Shown here: positions 15,921 through 25,482 of the stretch, piece after piece
Position numbering within the stretch: the stretch's first letter is position 1
Layout of the letters: every line of letters begins with the position of its first letter
Assembly: GCA_045612105.1 (NCBI GenBank)
Contig: JAZKYL010000116.1
Location: 1-64,000 of the forward strand
Direction: 5' to 3'
Origin: SVTX01 sp045612105
GTDB taxonomy: Bacteria > Bacillota > Clostridia > Oscillospirales > CAG-272
Length of the DNA stretch: 64,000 bases
Notes under the pieces: generated by a model
The model's input: only the letters and a program-made list of their open reading frames with translations
What the model was told of the DNA's origin: nothing
The model's database searches: none
Position numbers and translations under genes: made by a program

Positions 15921-17633
15921 TCATTTGTATTTGCGACGAACAGTAACAATAACTCCTATCGCAAAAATGAGAGTTACGGGTATCAAAACAAGGCAATAGA
16001 TCCAAACGTCGGGTCTGTTTTCCAAATATGCTATGTCGTCTGCCATTTCATATTCGTATATCGCCTTTAGCTCAAGGTCTGTGGGAATTACCTCGCTGCC
16101 GGTGTTTCTGAGGACAGAAAGAATAACGTCGGTATTTCCGTATGCCGCAGAACCTAAAGATTCATTAGAGAAAAAGTCAGTGGAAGCCATAGCCAGAACG
16201 TAAGAGGTCTGTGTAACGCTTGAAAGATTACTCTCCTGAACGTTTCTGATCTCCTGCGTAATTGTCATCAGCTTGAAAAGCTCATTATCGGTTGCTATCT
16301 CGTAGACCTTTCCGTCCGCCAGCGCGGATGCGGTGTTGTAGGTCGTGAATATATCAAGCATATCACGGGCATTGCCATTTTTATAATACGAATGATAATA
16401 GAATTCGCCCTGCGTTCCGTCCTTACTTGCCGCAACGTGCCATTTGATGTAATTCTCCGCAGGGACAATAACTCCGCTATTACCGAAAATAACCTTGGGC
16501 GGATAAGAACGCTCTCTCATATCCTCGGTAAGCGTCGCGCCCACACCCTCGGTGGCATAGTTGCCGACTACGACCTGACCTTTGCCGGCATCTGTACAGT
16601 TCACCTTATCTTCTATAACAAGATTCGTGATCTCTCCGTCAGCGTTTTCGGTTCTGCCAACGGTAACACCCCATTCCTCGAGATATTCCTCAAGAGCTGG
16701 AAGCCGTGCCGCATCAGCACCGCAGATATAGAAGAATGAGTTTATTCCGTCGAGATATTTGTCCAGCTTTTCTATTTCCGAAACGTTATTCTCTCCAAGA
16801 TTTCCAAACGCCTTAAAATCCTCTCTCGGATCAAAGCATATCATCATTCTGCAATTCTCGGGTATTTCCTCTTTTTCAAGGTCGAAGAATACGGGCTTAT
16901 ATCCCGCGCCCTTTATCAGATCGATGAATTTTGTATATTGCTCCTTAACCTTGCCGTTCTCATCAAACAAAGTCTCTCCGTGATTTGTGGTAATACAGCA
17001 AATAGGAGATTCCGCTCTTGTCAGAGAAAGCATCATTGAAGTAAGTCTCTTTTCTCCGTTATATGCCCAAGGAGTCGCTTCCGATGCCTCTGTAAGATAG
17101 AAGGACTTGACGTTAAGCACCAGATATTCGGTGCCGAATTCGACAATAATATCCGAATTGTTGATAGTTGCCGCCGACGTGGTCTTGTACTTCTGCACAG
17201 CTGAAGGATTCTTTGTAATATTGACGTACTGTACGTCGATATGCTTGGGAAATTCCTTTTGGAGCGATCTTGCGGTATAGCTTACAACTCTTGCAAGACT
17301 ATCAAGCTCTATTTCGTCCCTGTCAGCGCAAAATACTACCTTAAGCGATATGGGATCCTTCCCGTCGCTCGCTCTTTCGTCATTCACCTGATCCACCATA
17401 GGTATGATGTCCTTTTCAACCATATCGCGGCACGCATCGGACAAGGTATACATCGTAGACTTTGTGCTTCGGTATTTTACCTGACTTATATCAATATAAA
17501 ATAACTGACTGTCGCCGAGAATAGAGACCAGCAGGTTAAGCGCTATTACAGCCGCCACCACAGCTATAGTTATGGCGGTTATGAGCTTTGAACTCTTTTT
17601 GATATTTTGCTTTTCAGAACCTAATTGCTTCAC
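15921..17633 (-). CDS. GldG-like ABC-associated protein, paralog 2
   Basis: A 570-aa protein with an N-terminal membrane helix (about 17-38), a large outer domain, and a C-terminal membrane helix (about 543-562) followed by RRKYK. The middle segment AESPICCITTNHGE and the FDLEKEEIPENCRMMICFDP stretch match the GldG/DUF4350-type fold, a glutamine-amidotransferase-like domain without a catalytic triad. Its upstream neighbour, separated by 36 bp, is a clear paralog (compare TCYFTANHGEAF and IDLSSEDIPEDCDLLVTFEP). The two may form a heterodimer on the ABC permease. Confidence 0.75.
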   Translation of the reverse strand: MKQLGSEKQNIKKSSKLITAITIAVVAAVIALNLLVSILGDSQLFYIDISQVKYRSTKSTMYTLSDACRDMVEKDIIPMVDQVNDERASDGKDPISLKVVFCADRDEIELDSLARVVSYTARSLQKEFPKHIDVQYVNITKNPSAVQKYKTTSAATINNSDIIVEFGTEYLVLNVKSFYLTEASEATPWAYNGEKRLTSMMLSLTRAESPICCITTNHGETLFDENGKVKEQYTKFIDLIKGAGYKPVFFDLEKEEIPENCRMMICFDPREDFKAFGNLGENNVSEIEKLDKYLDGINSFFYICGADAARLPALEEYLEEWGVTVGRTENADGEITNLVIEDKVNCTDAGKGQVVVGNYATEGVGATLTEDMRERSYPPKVIFGNSGVIVPAENYIKWHVAASKDGTQGEFYYHSYYKNGNARDMLDIFTTYNTASALADGKVYEIATDNELFKLMTITQEIRNVQESNLSSVTQTSYVLAMASTDFFSNESLGSAAYGNTDVILSVLRNTGSEVIPTDLELKAIYEYEMADDIAYLENRPDVWIYCLVLIPVTLIFAIGVIVTVRRKYK

Positions 17634-17669
17634 TCTATCATCTCCTTTCGTCAGAACTGTTTATTGTTA

Positions 17670-19247
17670 TCATGAATTTTTTCTCCTGATGAGTACGATT
17701 GCTCCCAAAATAAGGCTTGCCAAAGCGGGTATTACCGTCAGCAATACGGTTACGGTATTTGCGTCCTTCACGGTAAGTGCCGTAATGGATGTGCTTGAAA
17801 AGGGCTTGTAGGAAAGCTCAACGGGCGCGTTTTCCTTACCCATATAGCTGATTATGCCCATAAGAGTGCCGTTGTTACCGAGAGCTATGGACTGCATAAA
17901 TTCCTCGGTAGCAAAGTCGGTGGATGCCGATGCCACCAGATATGCTGTTTTGCCGCCCTCACACGCCTGCGTTGTCATTGTCATAAGGGCAAAGGGATTT
18001 TCCGATGCTCTCGCCACAGCTCTGCCGCCTGCCCAGGCTTCAGCGGTGCTGTAAGACTGCATCAATGGGAAAACGGTTCTTTCTTTTCCGTTAACAGTTG
18101 CCGTGCGCTCGCCGATTCCGCCGGGAAGCGGCAGAAATTCTTCCGCGTATCCTATGCAAGTAGCATTACGGAAGGCATTTTTACGGGAAAGAGAGCTCAT
18201 TACCTTCGCTCCGGGACCAACCTTAACACTTTCCGAAAGAATTGTATATCCGTCAACCGTCAGGGAATTTGCTGAGTCCTTGATAAGATAGCAATTCTCT
18301 ACCCCGCCCTCTCCGGGTGCCTTTTCGTGCATATAGGTAATGCCCCAATCCTTAAGAAATCCCTCGAGATTCTCGCGAGCTCCCGACGCGAAGGTGTCGG
18401 CGGATAAAAATACCATATATTTACCGCCCTTGTTCATGTATGCGTTAAGCTTGTCCACCTCGGATATCTTCGACGTTCCGTCGGAGATAAGCAGATCCTG
18501 CTTAGGCTCAAAGGTTACAAGAAGATCGCAATCCTCGGGTATATCCTCGCTTGAAAGATCAATAAACTCCGCCGCGTATCCGGCTTCGACAATCGTTCGC
18601 ATAAACTCGTAATCATCAAAAGCCTCACCGTGGTTGGCGGTAAAATAGCACGTGGGGGTATTTTCCTGAGTAACTCTCATAAGACAGGAAGAGATTATCT
18701 TTTCTCCGTTATATCCCGTAGGAGCGGAGCTGTCTGCTATGCTGTAGATGTAAAAATCGGTAAGACTCATAGTCTCATATCTTCCGTCAAATATACATAC
18801 CACGTCGGATTCCGCGCTCACTCCGTACTCTCTCGCTATGGAGGGCTGTTCCCATATGTTGATATAATCTATCTCGATATATCCCGGGAAAAGCTCATCG
18901 ATCTCGTAAACAGCATCAAGTATATATTTCTGAGCCTGTTCTTGCTCTATGCTCTTTTTATCGTCGCAAAAAACGATTTTTATCTTTTGCGCAGCCTTGC
19001 CCTCGGAAGCGTTTTTCTTATTGACCTCGTCAACTCTCGAGAAAACGTGCTCGGCAAGGTATTCTTCGCAGTTTTCGCTGATGTCATAGACCGCCGTGGA
19101 ATTCATATTTGCATACATCCACTCGTATCTTGAAGCCAGCACCCCTACGATAACGTTTAAAATTATCACAGCCGCAAGCACAAGTATAGACAGGAGCAAA
19201 GCCGCTCCTCCGTATTTCGCCTTGCGGCTTTTGATAAGACTTTTCAT
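17670..19247 (-). CDS. GldG-like ABC-associated protein, paralog 1
   Basis: A 525-aa protein with the same plan as the following gene: a membrane helix at about 14-37, an outer domain containing TPTCYFTANHGEAFD and LLVTFEPKQD, a C-terminal helix at about 499-520 and an RRKNS tail. It follows the permease gene by 38 bp. In Bacteroidota, GldG works with the ABC proteins GldA/GldF in gliding and type 9 secretion. In Clostridia this family has no gliding context, so its role is likely export or cell-envelope maintenance. That is inference. Confidence 0.75.
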   Translation of the reverse strand: MKSLIKSRKAKYGGAALLLSILVLAAVIILNVIVGVLASRYEWMYANMNSTAVYDISENCEEYLAEHVFSRVDEVNKKNASEGKAAQKIKIVFCDDKKSIEQEQAQKYILDAVYEIDELFPGYIEIDYINIWEQPSIAREYGVSAESDVVCIFDGRYETMSLTDFYIYSIADSSAPTGYNGEKIISSCLMRVTQENTPTCYFTANHGEAFDDYEFMRTIVEAGYAAEFIDLSSEDIPEDCDLLVTFEPKQDLLISDGTSKISEVDKLNAYMNKGGKYMVFLSADTFASGARENLEGFLKDWGITYMHEKAPGEGGVENCYLIKDSANSLTVDGYTILSESVKVGPGAKVMSSLSRKNAFRNATCIGYAEEFLPLPGGIGERTATVNGKERTVFPLMQSYSTAEAWAGGRAVARASENPFALMTMTTQACEGGKTAYLVASASTDFATEEFMQSIALGNNGTLMGIISYMGKENAPVELSYKPFSSTSITALTVKDANTVTVLLTVIPALASLILGAIVLIRRKNS

Positions 19248-19285
19248 TTACAGTACCTCAAAATATGGTTTCTTTGAATTATAGA

Positions 19286-20032
19286 TCAGCTCCAACGGCG
19301 CTTTTCGTAAACCCTGACGGTAAGAAACAGGAATACGAATGCCAACGAGGCAAAATATACCACCGCGGATATATCGAAAACTCCGTTTTGGAGATTGGAA
19401 AATCTTCCGATCACAGAGATCCAGCTAAGTGCCACTCTGATCCAATAAACGTCTATCAGTGACGAAAGCAGACCTATTCCTATAAGTGAGATCAGTATTG
19501 CCATAGTAATTACCGCTGCCGCCAACTGATTTTCGGTCAGTGCCGAAATAAAGGTTCCGATAGCGATAAATGCCGCGCCGATAAGTATAAGACCGATCAT
19601 TCCGCCAACTATTTGAGCGGTGACGGGACCTACGTAGGTTATCTGCGAATCAAGATTGCCCGCCTCGGATGCCGCGATAGCGTAAAGCGGAATGAAATTG
19701 ATGCAGGAGACCGCCATGCATCCCAAGAAAAGGGAGCATGCCGCCAAAAATTTACCCATTATCATACCGGTAAGAGTAACGGGAGCGGTAAGCAGTAACT
19801 GCTCGGTCCTCATCTTTCTTTCCTCCGCGAAGGATCGCATTGTAAGAAGAGGAATAAGGACAACGAAGGCGAATATCATTATCATGAAATATGCCGACGT
19901 ATCGTAGCTCTTTGAGAGCAGTGTGGTATATGAGCACAAAAGTGCCGAGAAAGCGAGGAAAATTCCCGCGAAAACGTATCCTATGGGATTTACAAAATAG
20001 GACCGCATCTCTTTTTTATATATTGCGAACAT
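19286..20032 (-). CDS. ABC-2 type permease, GldF-like
   Basis: A 248-aa integral membrane protein with six predicted helices (for example IGYVFAGIFLAFSALLCSYTT, FMIMIFAFVVLIPLLTMRSF and LIGIGLLSSLI). The SFAEERKMRTEQLLLTAPVT segment is characteristic of ABC-2/GldF permeases. It lies 23 bp after the ATPase gene and forms the membrane channel half of the transporter. The exported substrate cannot be told. Confidence 0.85.
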   Translation of the reverse strand: MFAIYKKEMRSYFVNPIGYVFAGIFLAFSALLCSYTTLLSKSYDTSAYFMIMIFAFVVLIPLLTMRSFAEERKMRTEQLLLTAPVTLTGMIMGKFLAACSLFLGCMAVSCINFIPLYAIAASEAGNLDSQITYVGPVTAQIVGGMIGLILIGAAFIAIGTFISALTENQLAAAVITMAILISLIGIGLLSSLIDVYWIRVALSWISVIGRFSNLQNGVFDISAVVYFASLAFVFLFLTVRVYEKRRWS

Positions 20033-20055
20033 TATCTTTTGTCCTTTCCTGGATT

Positions 20056-21147
20056 TTAATCGTCGTACTCGACGGTGTCCTCCGCGGAGCTCTCTCTCTT
20101 CTGCTCCGCTTCCTTTACAAGACCGTCTGCAAGCTCGGTTTCAAGAGTATTTCGCTCTCTTCTGCCCCTCTTGTACGTGTTGCTTCTCGAATATTTCGGC
20201 GCGGCACCGTCGCCCTCGGTCTTGTCAACAACGGTAATGAATATGTCCTCAAGACTCATTCCAAGAGCCTCAAGACCTATCATAGCCCAACCCCTCTCGG
20301 CAAGCGCGAAAAAGAGCTTTTTGCGGATATCTACACCAACGTCACTCTCGATCATATAGGTGTAAGCGTCGCCGTCCTTCTGAGCCAGTGCCTCTGCATA
20401 GCTTATTCCCTGCATATTCTTGAGAGCTTCAAGAATCTCCTTTTGAGGACCGCATATTTTAACGTTAAAGCGTCTGTTGTTCTCAACTACACGGGTAATA
20501 TTCTCGGTTTTTTCGTCTGCCACGATCTTTCCCTTGTTGATAATAATAATTCTGTCGCAGACCGCCTGTACCTCGCCCAGTATATGGGTGGACAACATAA
20601 CGGTGTGATCCTTGCCAAGGGTTCTGATAAGGCTTCTTATTTCGATTATCTGCTTGGGGTCAAGACCTACCGTAGGCTCGTCAAAAATAATAACGGGCGG
20701 GTTTCCGATAAGTGCCTGAGCCACACCGACTCTCTGTCTGTAACCCTTGGAAAGATTGCGAATGACCCTCTTTCTCACGTCGCTTATCTTCACCACCTCG
20801 CAGATCTCGCGCAAATGAGGCTCTCTTTCAAGCGTACAGCCCTTAAGATCGTAGTTAAAGTTCAGATACTCGTCTACCGTCATATCAAGATACACGGGAG
20901 GCTGCTCAGGCAGATAACCGATAAGCTTTTTTGCTCCGATGGGGTCGGAGAGCAGATCAATGCCCGCAACAGAGACTCTTCCTTCGGTTGCCGACAGATA
21001 TCCCGTTAAAATATTCATAGTTGTGCTCTTTCCCGCGCCGTTTGGACCAAGGAAACCAACGGTCTCGCCCTTTTCAACCTCAAAGCTGATATCGTCTACC
21101 GCGCAGTTGGAGCCGTAATTTTTCGTAAGATGTTCGATTTTTATCAT
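20056..21147 (-). CDS. ABC transporter ATPase, GldA-like
   Basis: A 363-aa nucleotide-binding protein. It has Walker A GPNGAGKST (about 36-44), signature LSKGYRQRVGVAQAL, Walker B VIIFDEPTVGLDP, and a switch His in STHIL. The C-terminal 50 residues form an acidic/basic low-complexity tail (SRSNTYKRGRRERN region) beyond the normal GldA length. The start used is ATG at 21147 (MIKIEHL); a longer frame upstream lacks family similarity. It leads the operon ATPase-permease-GldG-GldG-DUF4340. Confidence 0.9.
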   Translation of the reverse strand: MIKIEHLTKNYGSNCAVDDISFEVEKGETVGFLGPNGAGKSTTMNILTGYLSATEGRVSVAGIDLLSDPIGAKKLIGYLPEQPPVYLDMTVDEYLNFNYDLKGCTLEREPHLREICEVVKISDVRKRVIRNLSKGYRQRVGVAQALIGNPPVIIFDEPTVGLDPKQIIEIRSLIRTLGKDHTVMLSTHILGEVQAVCDRIIIINKGKIVADEKTENITRVVENNRRFNVKICGPQKEILEALKNMQGISYAEALAQKDGDAYTYMIESDVGVDIRKKLFFALAERGWAMIGLEALGMSLEDIFITVVDKTEGDGAAPKYSRSNTYKRGRRERNTLETELADGLVKEAEQKRESSAEDTVEYDD

Positions 21148-21304
21148 ACCAATTTTGACCGATCCTTCATTTAAGATAAAAACATACATCTTAAAGTATA
21201 ACACTTATTTGTAAACTGCTTGTGAACGCTTAACAATATATAATATTTATTTAAGTGAAAATTAGGTGATTTTTACGTGTTTTGGGCAATTTAAGACAAA
21301 GCCC

Positions 21305-21333
21305 TTGACTATGGGAAGTTTTTTTGATAAAAT
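21305..21333 (+). promoter_or_regulatory. Promoter of ahcY
   Basis: TTGACT at 21305-21310, 17-bp spacer, TAAAAT at 21328-21333. The predicted leader is only about 30 nt, so there is no room for a SAH or SAM riboswitch downstream of it. Confidence 0.75.
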
Positions 21334-21370
21334 AGTATTTGTAAAAATATGCAAAAAAGAGGATTTTACA

Positions 21371-22612
21371 ATGAGTAATATAAAAAATGCCGAGCTTTGG
21401 CGCTCGGGTAAAGACAAAATAGACTGGGTACGCTCCTATATGCCTCTTCTCTCCACCATTGAGGAGGAATTTAAGGCAACACAGCCCTTCGCGGGTCTGA
21501 AAATATCTATGTCGATCCATCTTGAGGCAAAGACCGCCAATCTCGCGAAGGTTCTCCGCGCGGGAGGAGCCGATGTGAGAGTTACCGGATGCAATCCCCT
21601 CTCAACTCAGGACGACGTTGCCGCAGCCCTTGTTCACGAAGGCTTTGAGGTCAATGCAATCCACGGAACAGACGCTGAGGGATACACCAACGACCTTATT
21701 AATACGATCTCCTGGTCTCCCGATCTGCTTATAGACGACGGCGGAGATCTTATGAGCCTGCTTCACGGCGAATACCGCGAATACGGCAAGAACCTTATCG
21801 GAGGATGCGAAGAAACCACCACAGGAGTTCACCGTCTTATCGCTCGCGAAAAGGCAGGCAAGCTTGACTATACAATGATCGACGTAAACGACGCAGATTG
21901 CAAACATTTGTTCGATAACAGATATGGTACAGGCCAGTCAACCCTTGATGGAATAATGAATTGCACAAACCTTATGGTAGCAGGCAAAACCTTTGTTATT
22001 GCGGGCTACGGTTGGTGCGGTAAGGGTCTCGCTATGAGAGCAAAGGGTATGGGTGCTGTAGTTGTAATTACCGAGATCGATCCCGTAAAGGCGATCGAAG
22101 CTGTAATGGACGGATTCACCGTTATGCCTATGGACGAAGCCGCAAAGATCGGTGACGTATTCGTAACCCTTACAGGCTGCTCCGACGTTATTACCGAAAA
22201 GCACTTCAAGGTTATGAAAGACGGAGTTCTTCTCGCTAACAGCGGTCACTTCGACGTTGAGATAAACAAGGGTGAGCTTGAAGCTCTTTCTGTAAAAGCT
22301 TGGGACAGAAAGCCTAACATAAAAGGCTACGAAATGGCTGACGGTCGTATAATCAACCTTCTTGCCGAGGGCAGACTTGTCAACCTCGCCGCAGGAAACG
22401 GTCACCCTGCCGAGATTATGGATATGAGCTTTGCTATTCAGGCAAAGTCTCTTGAATACCTTGCAAAGAATCGCGGAAAGCTTGAAAAGAAGCTTTATTC
22501 TGTACCCGTAGAGACCGACGTTGCCGTTGCAGAGCTCAAGCTTCGTACTATGGGTATCGGTATTGACAAGCTTACCGAAGAACAGAAAGAATATCTTTCA
22601 AAGGTGGACTGA
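21371..22612 (+). CDS. ahcY: Adenosylhomocysteinase
   Basis: A 413-aa S-adenosylhomocysteine hydrolase that splits SAH to adenosine and homocysteine using bound NAD. Visible segments are the substrate region HLEAKTANLAKVLRAGGA, the NAD-binding GYGWCGKGLA motif, and TEIDPVKAIEA. Length fits the compact bacterial form. The start chosen is ATG at 21371 (MSNIKNAEL) behind AAGAGG; upstream in-frame codons precede the promoter. The stop codon overlaps the mnmG start (TGATG), so the two are translationally coupled, which places the methylation-cycle gene in the mnmG-rsmG operon. Confidence 0.95.
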   Translation: MSNIKNAELWRSGKDKIDWVRSYMPLLSTIEEEFKATQPFAGLKISMSIHLEAKTANLAKVLRAGGADVRVTGCNPLSTQDDVAAALVHEGFEVNAIHGTDAEGYTNDLINTISWSPDLLIDDGGDLMSLLHGEYREYGKNLIGGCEETTTGVHRLIAREKAGKLDYTMIDVNDADCKHLFDNRYGTGQSTLDGIMNCTNLMVAGKTFVIAGYGWCGKGLAMRAKGMGAVVVITEIDPVKAIEAVMDGFTVMPMDEAAKIGDVFVTLTGCSDVITEKHFKVMKDGVLLANSGHFDVEINKGELEALSVKAWDRKPNIKGYEMADGRIINLLAEGRLVNLAAGNGHPAEIMDMSFAIQAKSLEYLAKNRGKLEKKLYSVPVETDVAVAELKLRTMGIGIDKLTEEQKEYLSKVD

Positions 22613-24495
22613 TGGAGCTTAAAACTCAGATAGCGGTAGTCGGCGCGGGGCACGCAGGTGTCGAAGCAGCACTTGCCGCGGCGAGAATGGGGCTTGATAC
22701 CGTTCTTTTCACAATGTCTCTCGACAGCATCGCCAATATGCCCTGCAATCCTTCGATCGGCGGCACGGCGAAGGGGCATCTTGTTTACGAAATAGATGCT
22801 CTTGGCGGTGAGATGGGCTATGCGGCAGATCAGGTCACCTTGCAGTCGAGAACCTTGAACCTTGGAAAGGGTGCGGCAGTACACTCCAAACGAGTACAGG
22901 CAGATAGAACAAAATATCGAGAAATAATGAAATCGGTTATCGAAAAGACCGAGAATCTTCGTCTGATACAAGCCGAAATAGTCGAGATAATTACTGAACC
23001 GTGCAACGAAAGCCCTTATAACAAAAGAATAATTGGAGTAAAAACACAGCTTGGAGAGATCTGGTCGTGCGAAGCTGCGGTAATATGCGGCGGAACCTTT
23101 CTTAACGGCAGAATTTTTGTGGGTGATGTGAATTATCCCGCGGGTCCGGACGGTTTGCTTGACGCAAAAGGGTTATCGAATTCTCTTCTTGATAACGGAA
23201 TAAAACTAATGCGGTTTAAAACCGGCACACCTGTTCGAGTCAAGAAAAGCACTATTGATCTGTCATTGCTCGAACTCCAGGAGGGAGACCAGGACAGCAC
23301 CCCTTATTCCTGGAGAACAGATCGGAATAGTTATGGAAATAAGACTGATATCCCTTGTTATATCGTTTATACGAATGCAAACACCCACAAAATAATCAGA
23401 GACAACATCCACCGTTCCGCAATGTATTCGGGACAGATCCACGGCACGGGACCGAGATACTGCCCTTCAATCGAAGATAAGCTTGTTCGATTTGCGGATA
23501 AGGAAAGACATCAGCTATTCGTTGAACCGGTAGGTGAAAACACCGAGGAGATGTACATCCAGGGATTCTCCACTTCTCTACCAACCGACGTTCAATACAA
23601 AATGCTCCGTTCACTCGACGGCTTTTCCAAAGCGGAAATAATGAGATACGCATACGCAATAGAATACGATTGCGTCGATCCCACTCAGCTCTACCCCACC
23701 CTTGAATTTAAAGAAATTTCCGGACTATACGGAGCCGGACAGTTCAACGGAACCTCTGGCTACGAAGAGGCTGCGGCTCAAGGCTTGGTGGCAGGCATTA
23801 ACGCATCGCTGAAGCTCAAGGGCAATAAACCGATGATTCTCGATCGATCAGGAAGCTATATAGGGACACTGATAGATGACCTGACCACTAAAGGAACCAA
23901 CGAGCCTTACAGAATGATGACTTCACGTTCCGAGTATCGTCTGCTGTTAAGACAAGACAATTCAGATTCACGTCTGACCCCGATCGGAAGACAAGCAGGG
24001 CTCGTAAGCGACGAGCAGTACGCATACTATCTTAACAAGCAGTCCTTGATTAAAAAAGAAAAGCAAAGGCTTGAAGAAACGTACATTTCAAAAGAAAAAG
24101 CAACAGAATTTCTTGTAAAGCACAAAAAGGATGCAGCAAAATCGGGAGTTTCGCTTGCCGATCTTTTAAGAAGACCGGACTTCGCCTACGACGACATAGC
24201 CGATGTCGATGACGGAAGACCAAATCTCCCGCAAGAAGTTGTATTGACAGCCGGAACAGACATAAAGTATGCCGGATACGTAAAAAGACAGCTTGACGAA
24301 GTCAAAAAATACGAGAAGATAGAATCAAAGCCACTACCTCAAAGCATCTCCTATAAAGAAATCAAAGGACTGCGACTCGAAGCAGCGCAGAAGCTCGACA
24401 AGATTAAGCCAATGACAGTTGGCCAAGCATCGAGAATCAGCGGAGTCAACCCCGCAGACATATCCGTGCTCTTGATCTATCTCGGAATCAAATAA
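22612..24495 (+). CDS. mnmG: tRNA uridine-5-carboxymethylaminomethyl modification enzyme, large subunit
   Basis: A 627-aa FAD-dependent enzyme that, with MnmE, modifies wobble U34 of certain tRNAs. The N-terminal dinucleotide motif is VVGAGHAGVEAALAAARMG, followed by the invariant NMPCNPSIGGTAKGHL segment. The C-terminal TVGQASRISGVNPADISVLLIYL tail is typical of the MnmE/tRNA-binding helical domain. Length is normal for the family. It begins inside the ahcY stop codon and is followed 10 bp later by rsmG, the usual oriC-proximal arrangement. mnmE is not in the window. Confidence 0.97.
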   Translation: MELKTQIAVVGAGHAGVEAALAAARMGLDTVLFTMSLDSIANMPCNPSIGGTAKGHLVYEIDALGGEMGYAADQVTLQSRTLNLGKGAAVHSKRVQADRTKYREIMKSVIEKTENLRLIQAEIVEIITEPCNESPYNKRIIGVKTQLGEIWSCEAAVICGGTFLNGRIFVGDVNYPAGPDGLLDAKGLSNSLLDNGIKLMRFKTGTPVRVKKSTIDLSLLELQEGDQDSTPYSWRTDRNSYGNKTDIPCYIVYTNANTHKIIRDNIHRSAMYSGQIHGTGPRYCPSIEDKLVRFADKERHQLFVEPVGENTEEMYIQGFSTSLPTDVQYKMLRSLDGFSKAEIMRYAYAIEYDCVDPTQLYPTLEFKEISGLYGAGQFNGTSGYEEAAAQGLVAGINASLKLKGNKPMILDRSGSYIGTLIDDLTTKGTNEPYRMMTSRSEYRLLLRQDNSDSRLTPIGRQAGLVSDEQYAYYLNKQSLIKKEKQRLEETYISKEKATEFLVKHKKDAAKSGVSLADLLRRPDFAYDDIADVDDGRPNLPQEVVLTAGTDIKYAGYVKRQLDEVKKYEKIESKPLPQSISYKEIKGLRLEAAQKLDKIKPMTVGQASRISGVNPADISVLLIYLGIK

Positions 24496-24505
24496 GTGAG
24501 GATTT

Positions 24506-25231
24506 ATGAACCGTTCAGAAATTACCGACCTCATCATAAACACATTCAAAAGCAACAATATGGGCGATTTAATCAACGAACAGAAAGCAGACAAGCTTTG
24601 CTCGCTGTATTATGCCCTAATTGAGACAAACAAAACAACAAATCTCACAGCAATAACAGACGAAAAAGGCGTCGTACTCAAGCATTTCGTCGACTCCGCC
24701 ACAATTTGCAAGCACATTCCCAAGCAATCAAAGCTAATCGACGTCGGTTGTGGCGCAGGCTTTCCATCAATCCCAGTCGCCATTTTAAGAGAAGACGTAC
24801 AAGTCACATCTCTCGACAGCACCGGCAAAAAAATCAACTTTCTCAACGAGACCGTAAAGATGTTAGAGCTAAGTAACATCATAGGTGTGTGCAGCAGAGC
24901 AGAATCATACGTATCCGAGCATCGAGAAATATACGACGTATGTACAAGCAGAGCCGTAGCAAGAATGAATGTCCTCGCCGAGATCTGCGTACCGTTCGTC
25001 AAGAAGGACGGATTATTCATCGCGATGAAGTCCAACAAAGGGAACGAGGAAATAGCAGAAGCAAGAAGCGGACTAAGCAGGCTCGGCGTCGTGCTCGAAA
25101 GCACCGAATCGCTCCAACTTATTCTTGAAGGCGAGCGCATAGACCGCGAAATTTACGCATTCAAGAAAGCATTTTCGACCCCAAAAGAATATCCAAGAAA
25201 TTACTCGCAGATCACAAAAAGACCGCTTTAA
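24506..25231 (+). CDS. rsmG: 16S rRNA (guanine-527-N7) methyltransferase
   Basis: A 241-aa SAM-dependent methyltransferase that modifies G527 of 16S rRNA. The SAM-binding segment is LIDVGCGAGFPSIPVAI, and CTSRAVARMNVLAEICVPFVKK is the conserved RsmG active-site region. It lies 10 bp after mnmG. Its TAA stop falls inside the loop of the terminator hairpin at 25216-25242, so termination starts right at the end of the gene. Confidence 0.95.
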   Translation: MNRSEITDLIINTFKSNNMGDLINEQKADKLCSLYYALIETNKTTNLTAITDEKGVVLKHFVDSATICKHIPKQSKLIDVGCGAGFPSIPVAILREDVQVTSLDSTGKKINFLNETVKMLELSNIIGVCSRAESYVSEHREIYDVCTSRAVARMNVLAEICVPFVKKDGLFIAMKSNKGNEEIAEARSGLSRLGVVLESTESLQLILEGERIDREIYAFKKAFSTPKEYPRNYSQITKRPL

Positions 25232-25242
25232 GCGGTCTTTTT
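25216..25242 (+). terminator. Terminator of the ahcY-mnmG-rsmG operon
   Basis: A 27-nt palindrome, AAAAAGACCGCTT with AAGCGGTCTTTTT, overlapping the rsmG stop codon and ending where the first parS site begins. Degenerate copies of its right arm recur in the downstream repeat units (25302-25315, 25378-25392 and 25453-25466). Confidence 0.85.
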
Positions 25243-25257
25243 GTTTCACGTGAAACA
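25242..25257. other. parS site 1
   Basis: TGTTTCACGTGAAACA, an exact match to the 16-bp ParB-binding palindrome described in Bacillus. It overlaps the terminal T of the rsmG terminator. Confidence 0.93.
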
Positions 25258-25315
25258 TCAAAAAATCAAAAGCAATCAAAACACTTGTGCCAAGTGCAGC
25301 TTCAAGCGACCTTTT

Positions 25316-25331
25316 CGTTTCACGTGAAACA
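25316..25331. other. parS site 2
   Basis: CGTTTCACGTGAAACA, one edge change (first base) from the consensus parS palindrome; the 14-bp core is intact. Confidence 0.9.
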
Positions 25332-25392
25332 CCCGAAAACCAAAAGCAAGCAAGCGAAATACTTGTGCCGAACGCAGTTTAAGCGGTCTTTT

Positions 25393-25408
25393 TGTTTCAC
25401 GTGAAACA
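25393..25408. other. parS site 3
   Basis: TGTTTCACGTGAAACA, exact consensus; the copy of site 1 in the second 151-bp repeat. Confidence 0.93.
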
Positions 25409-25466
25409 TCAAAAAATCAAAAGCAATCAAAGCACTTGTGCCAAGTGCAGCTTCAAGCGACCTTTT

Positions 25467-25482
25467 CGTTTCACGTGAAACA
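25467..25482. other. parS site 4
   Basis: CGTTTCACGTGAAACA, one edge change; the copy of site 2 in the second 151-bp repeat. Confidence 0.9.

Noticed and set aside
21205..21370. SAM or SAH riboswitch upstream of ahcY
   Set aside because: The promoter lies about 40 bp before the start and the leader is too short; no conserved riboswitch core is visible.
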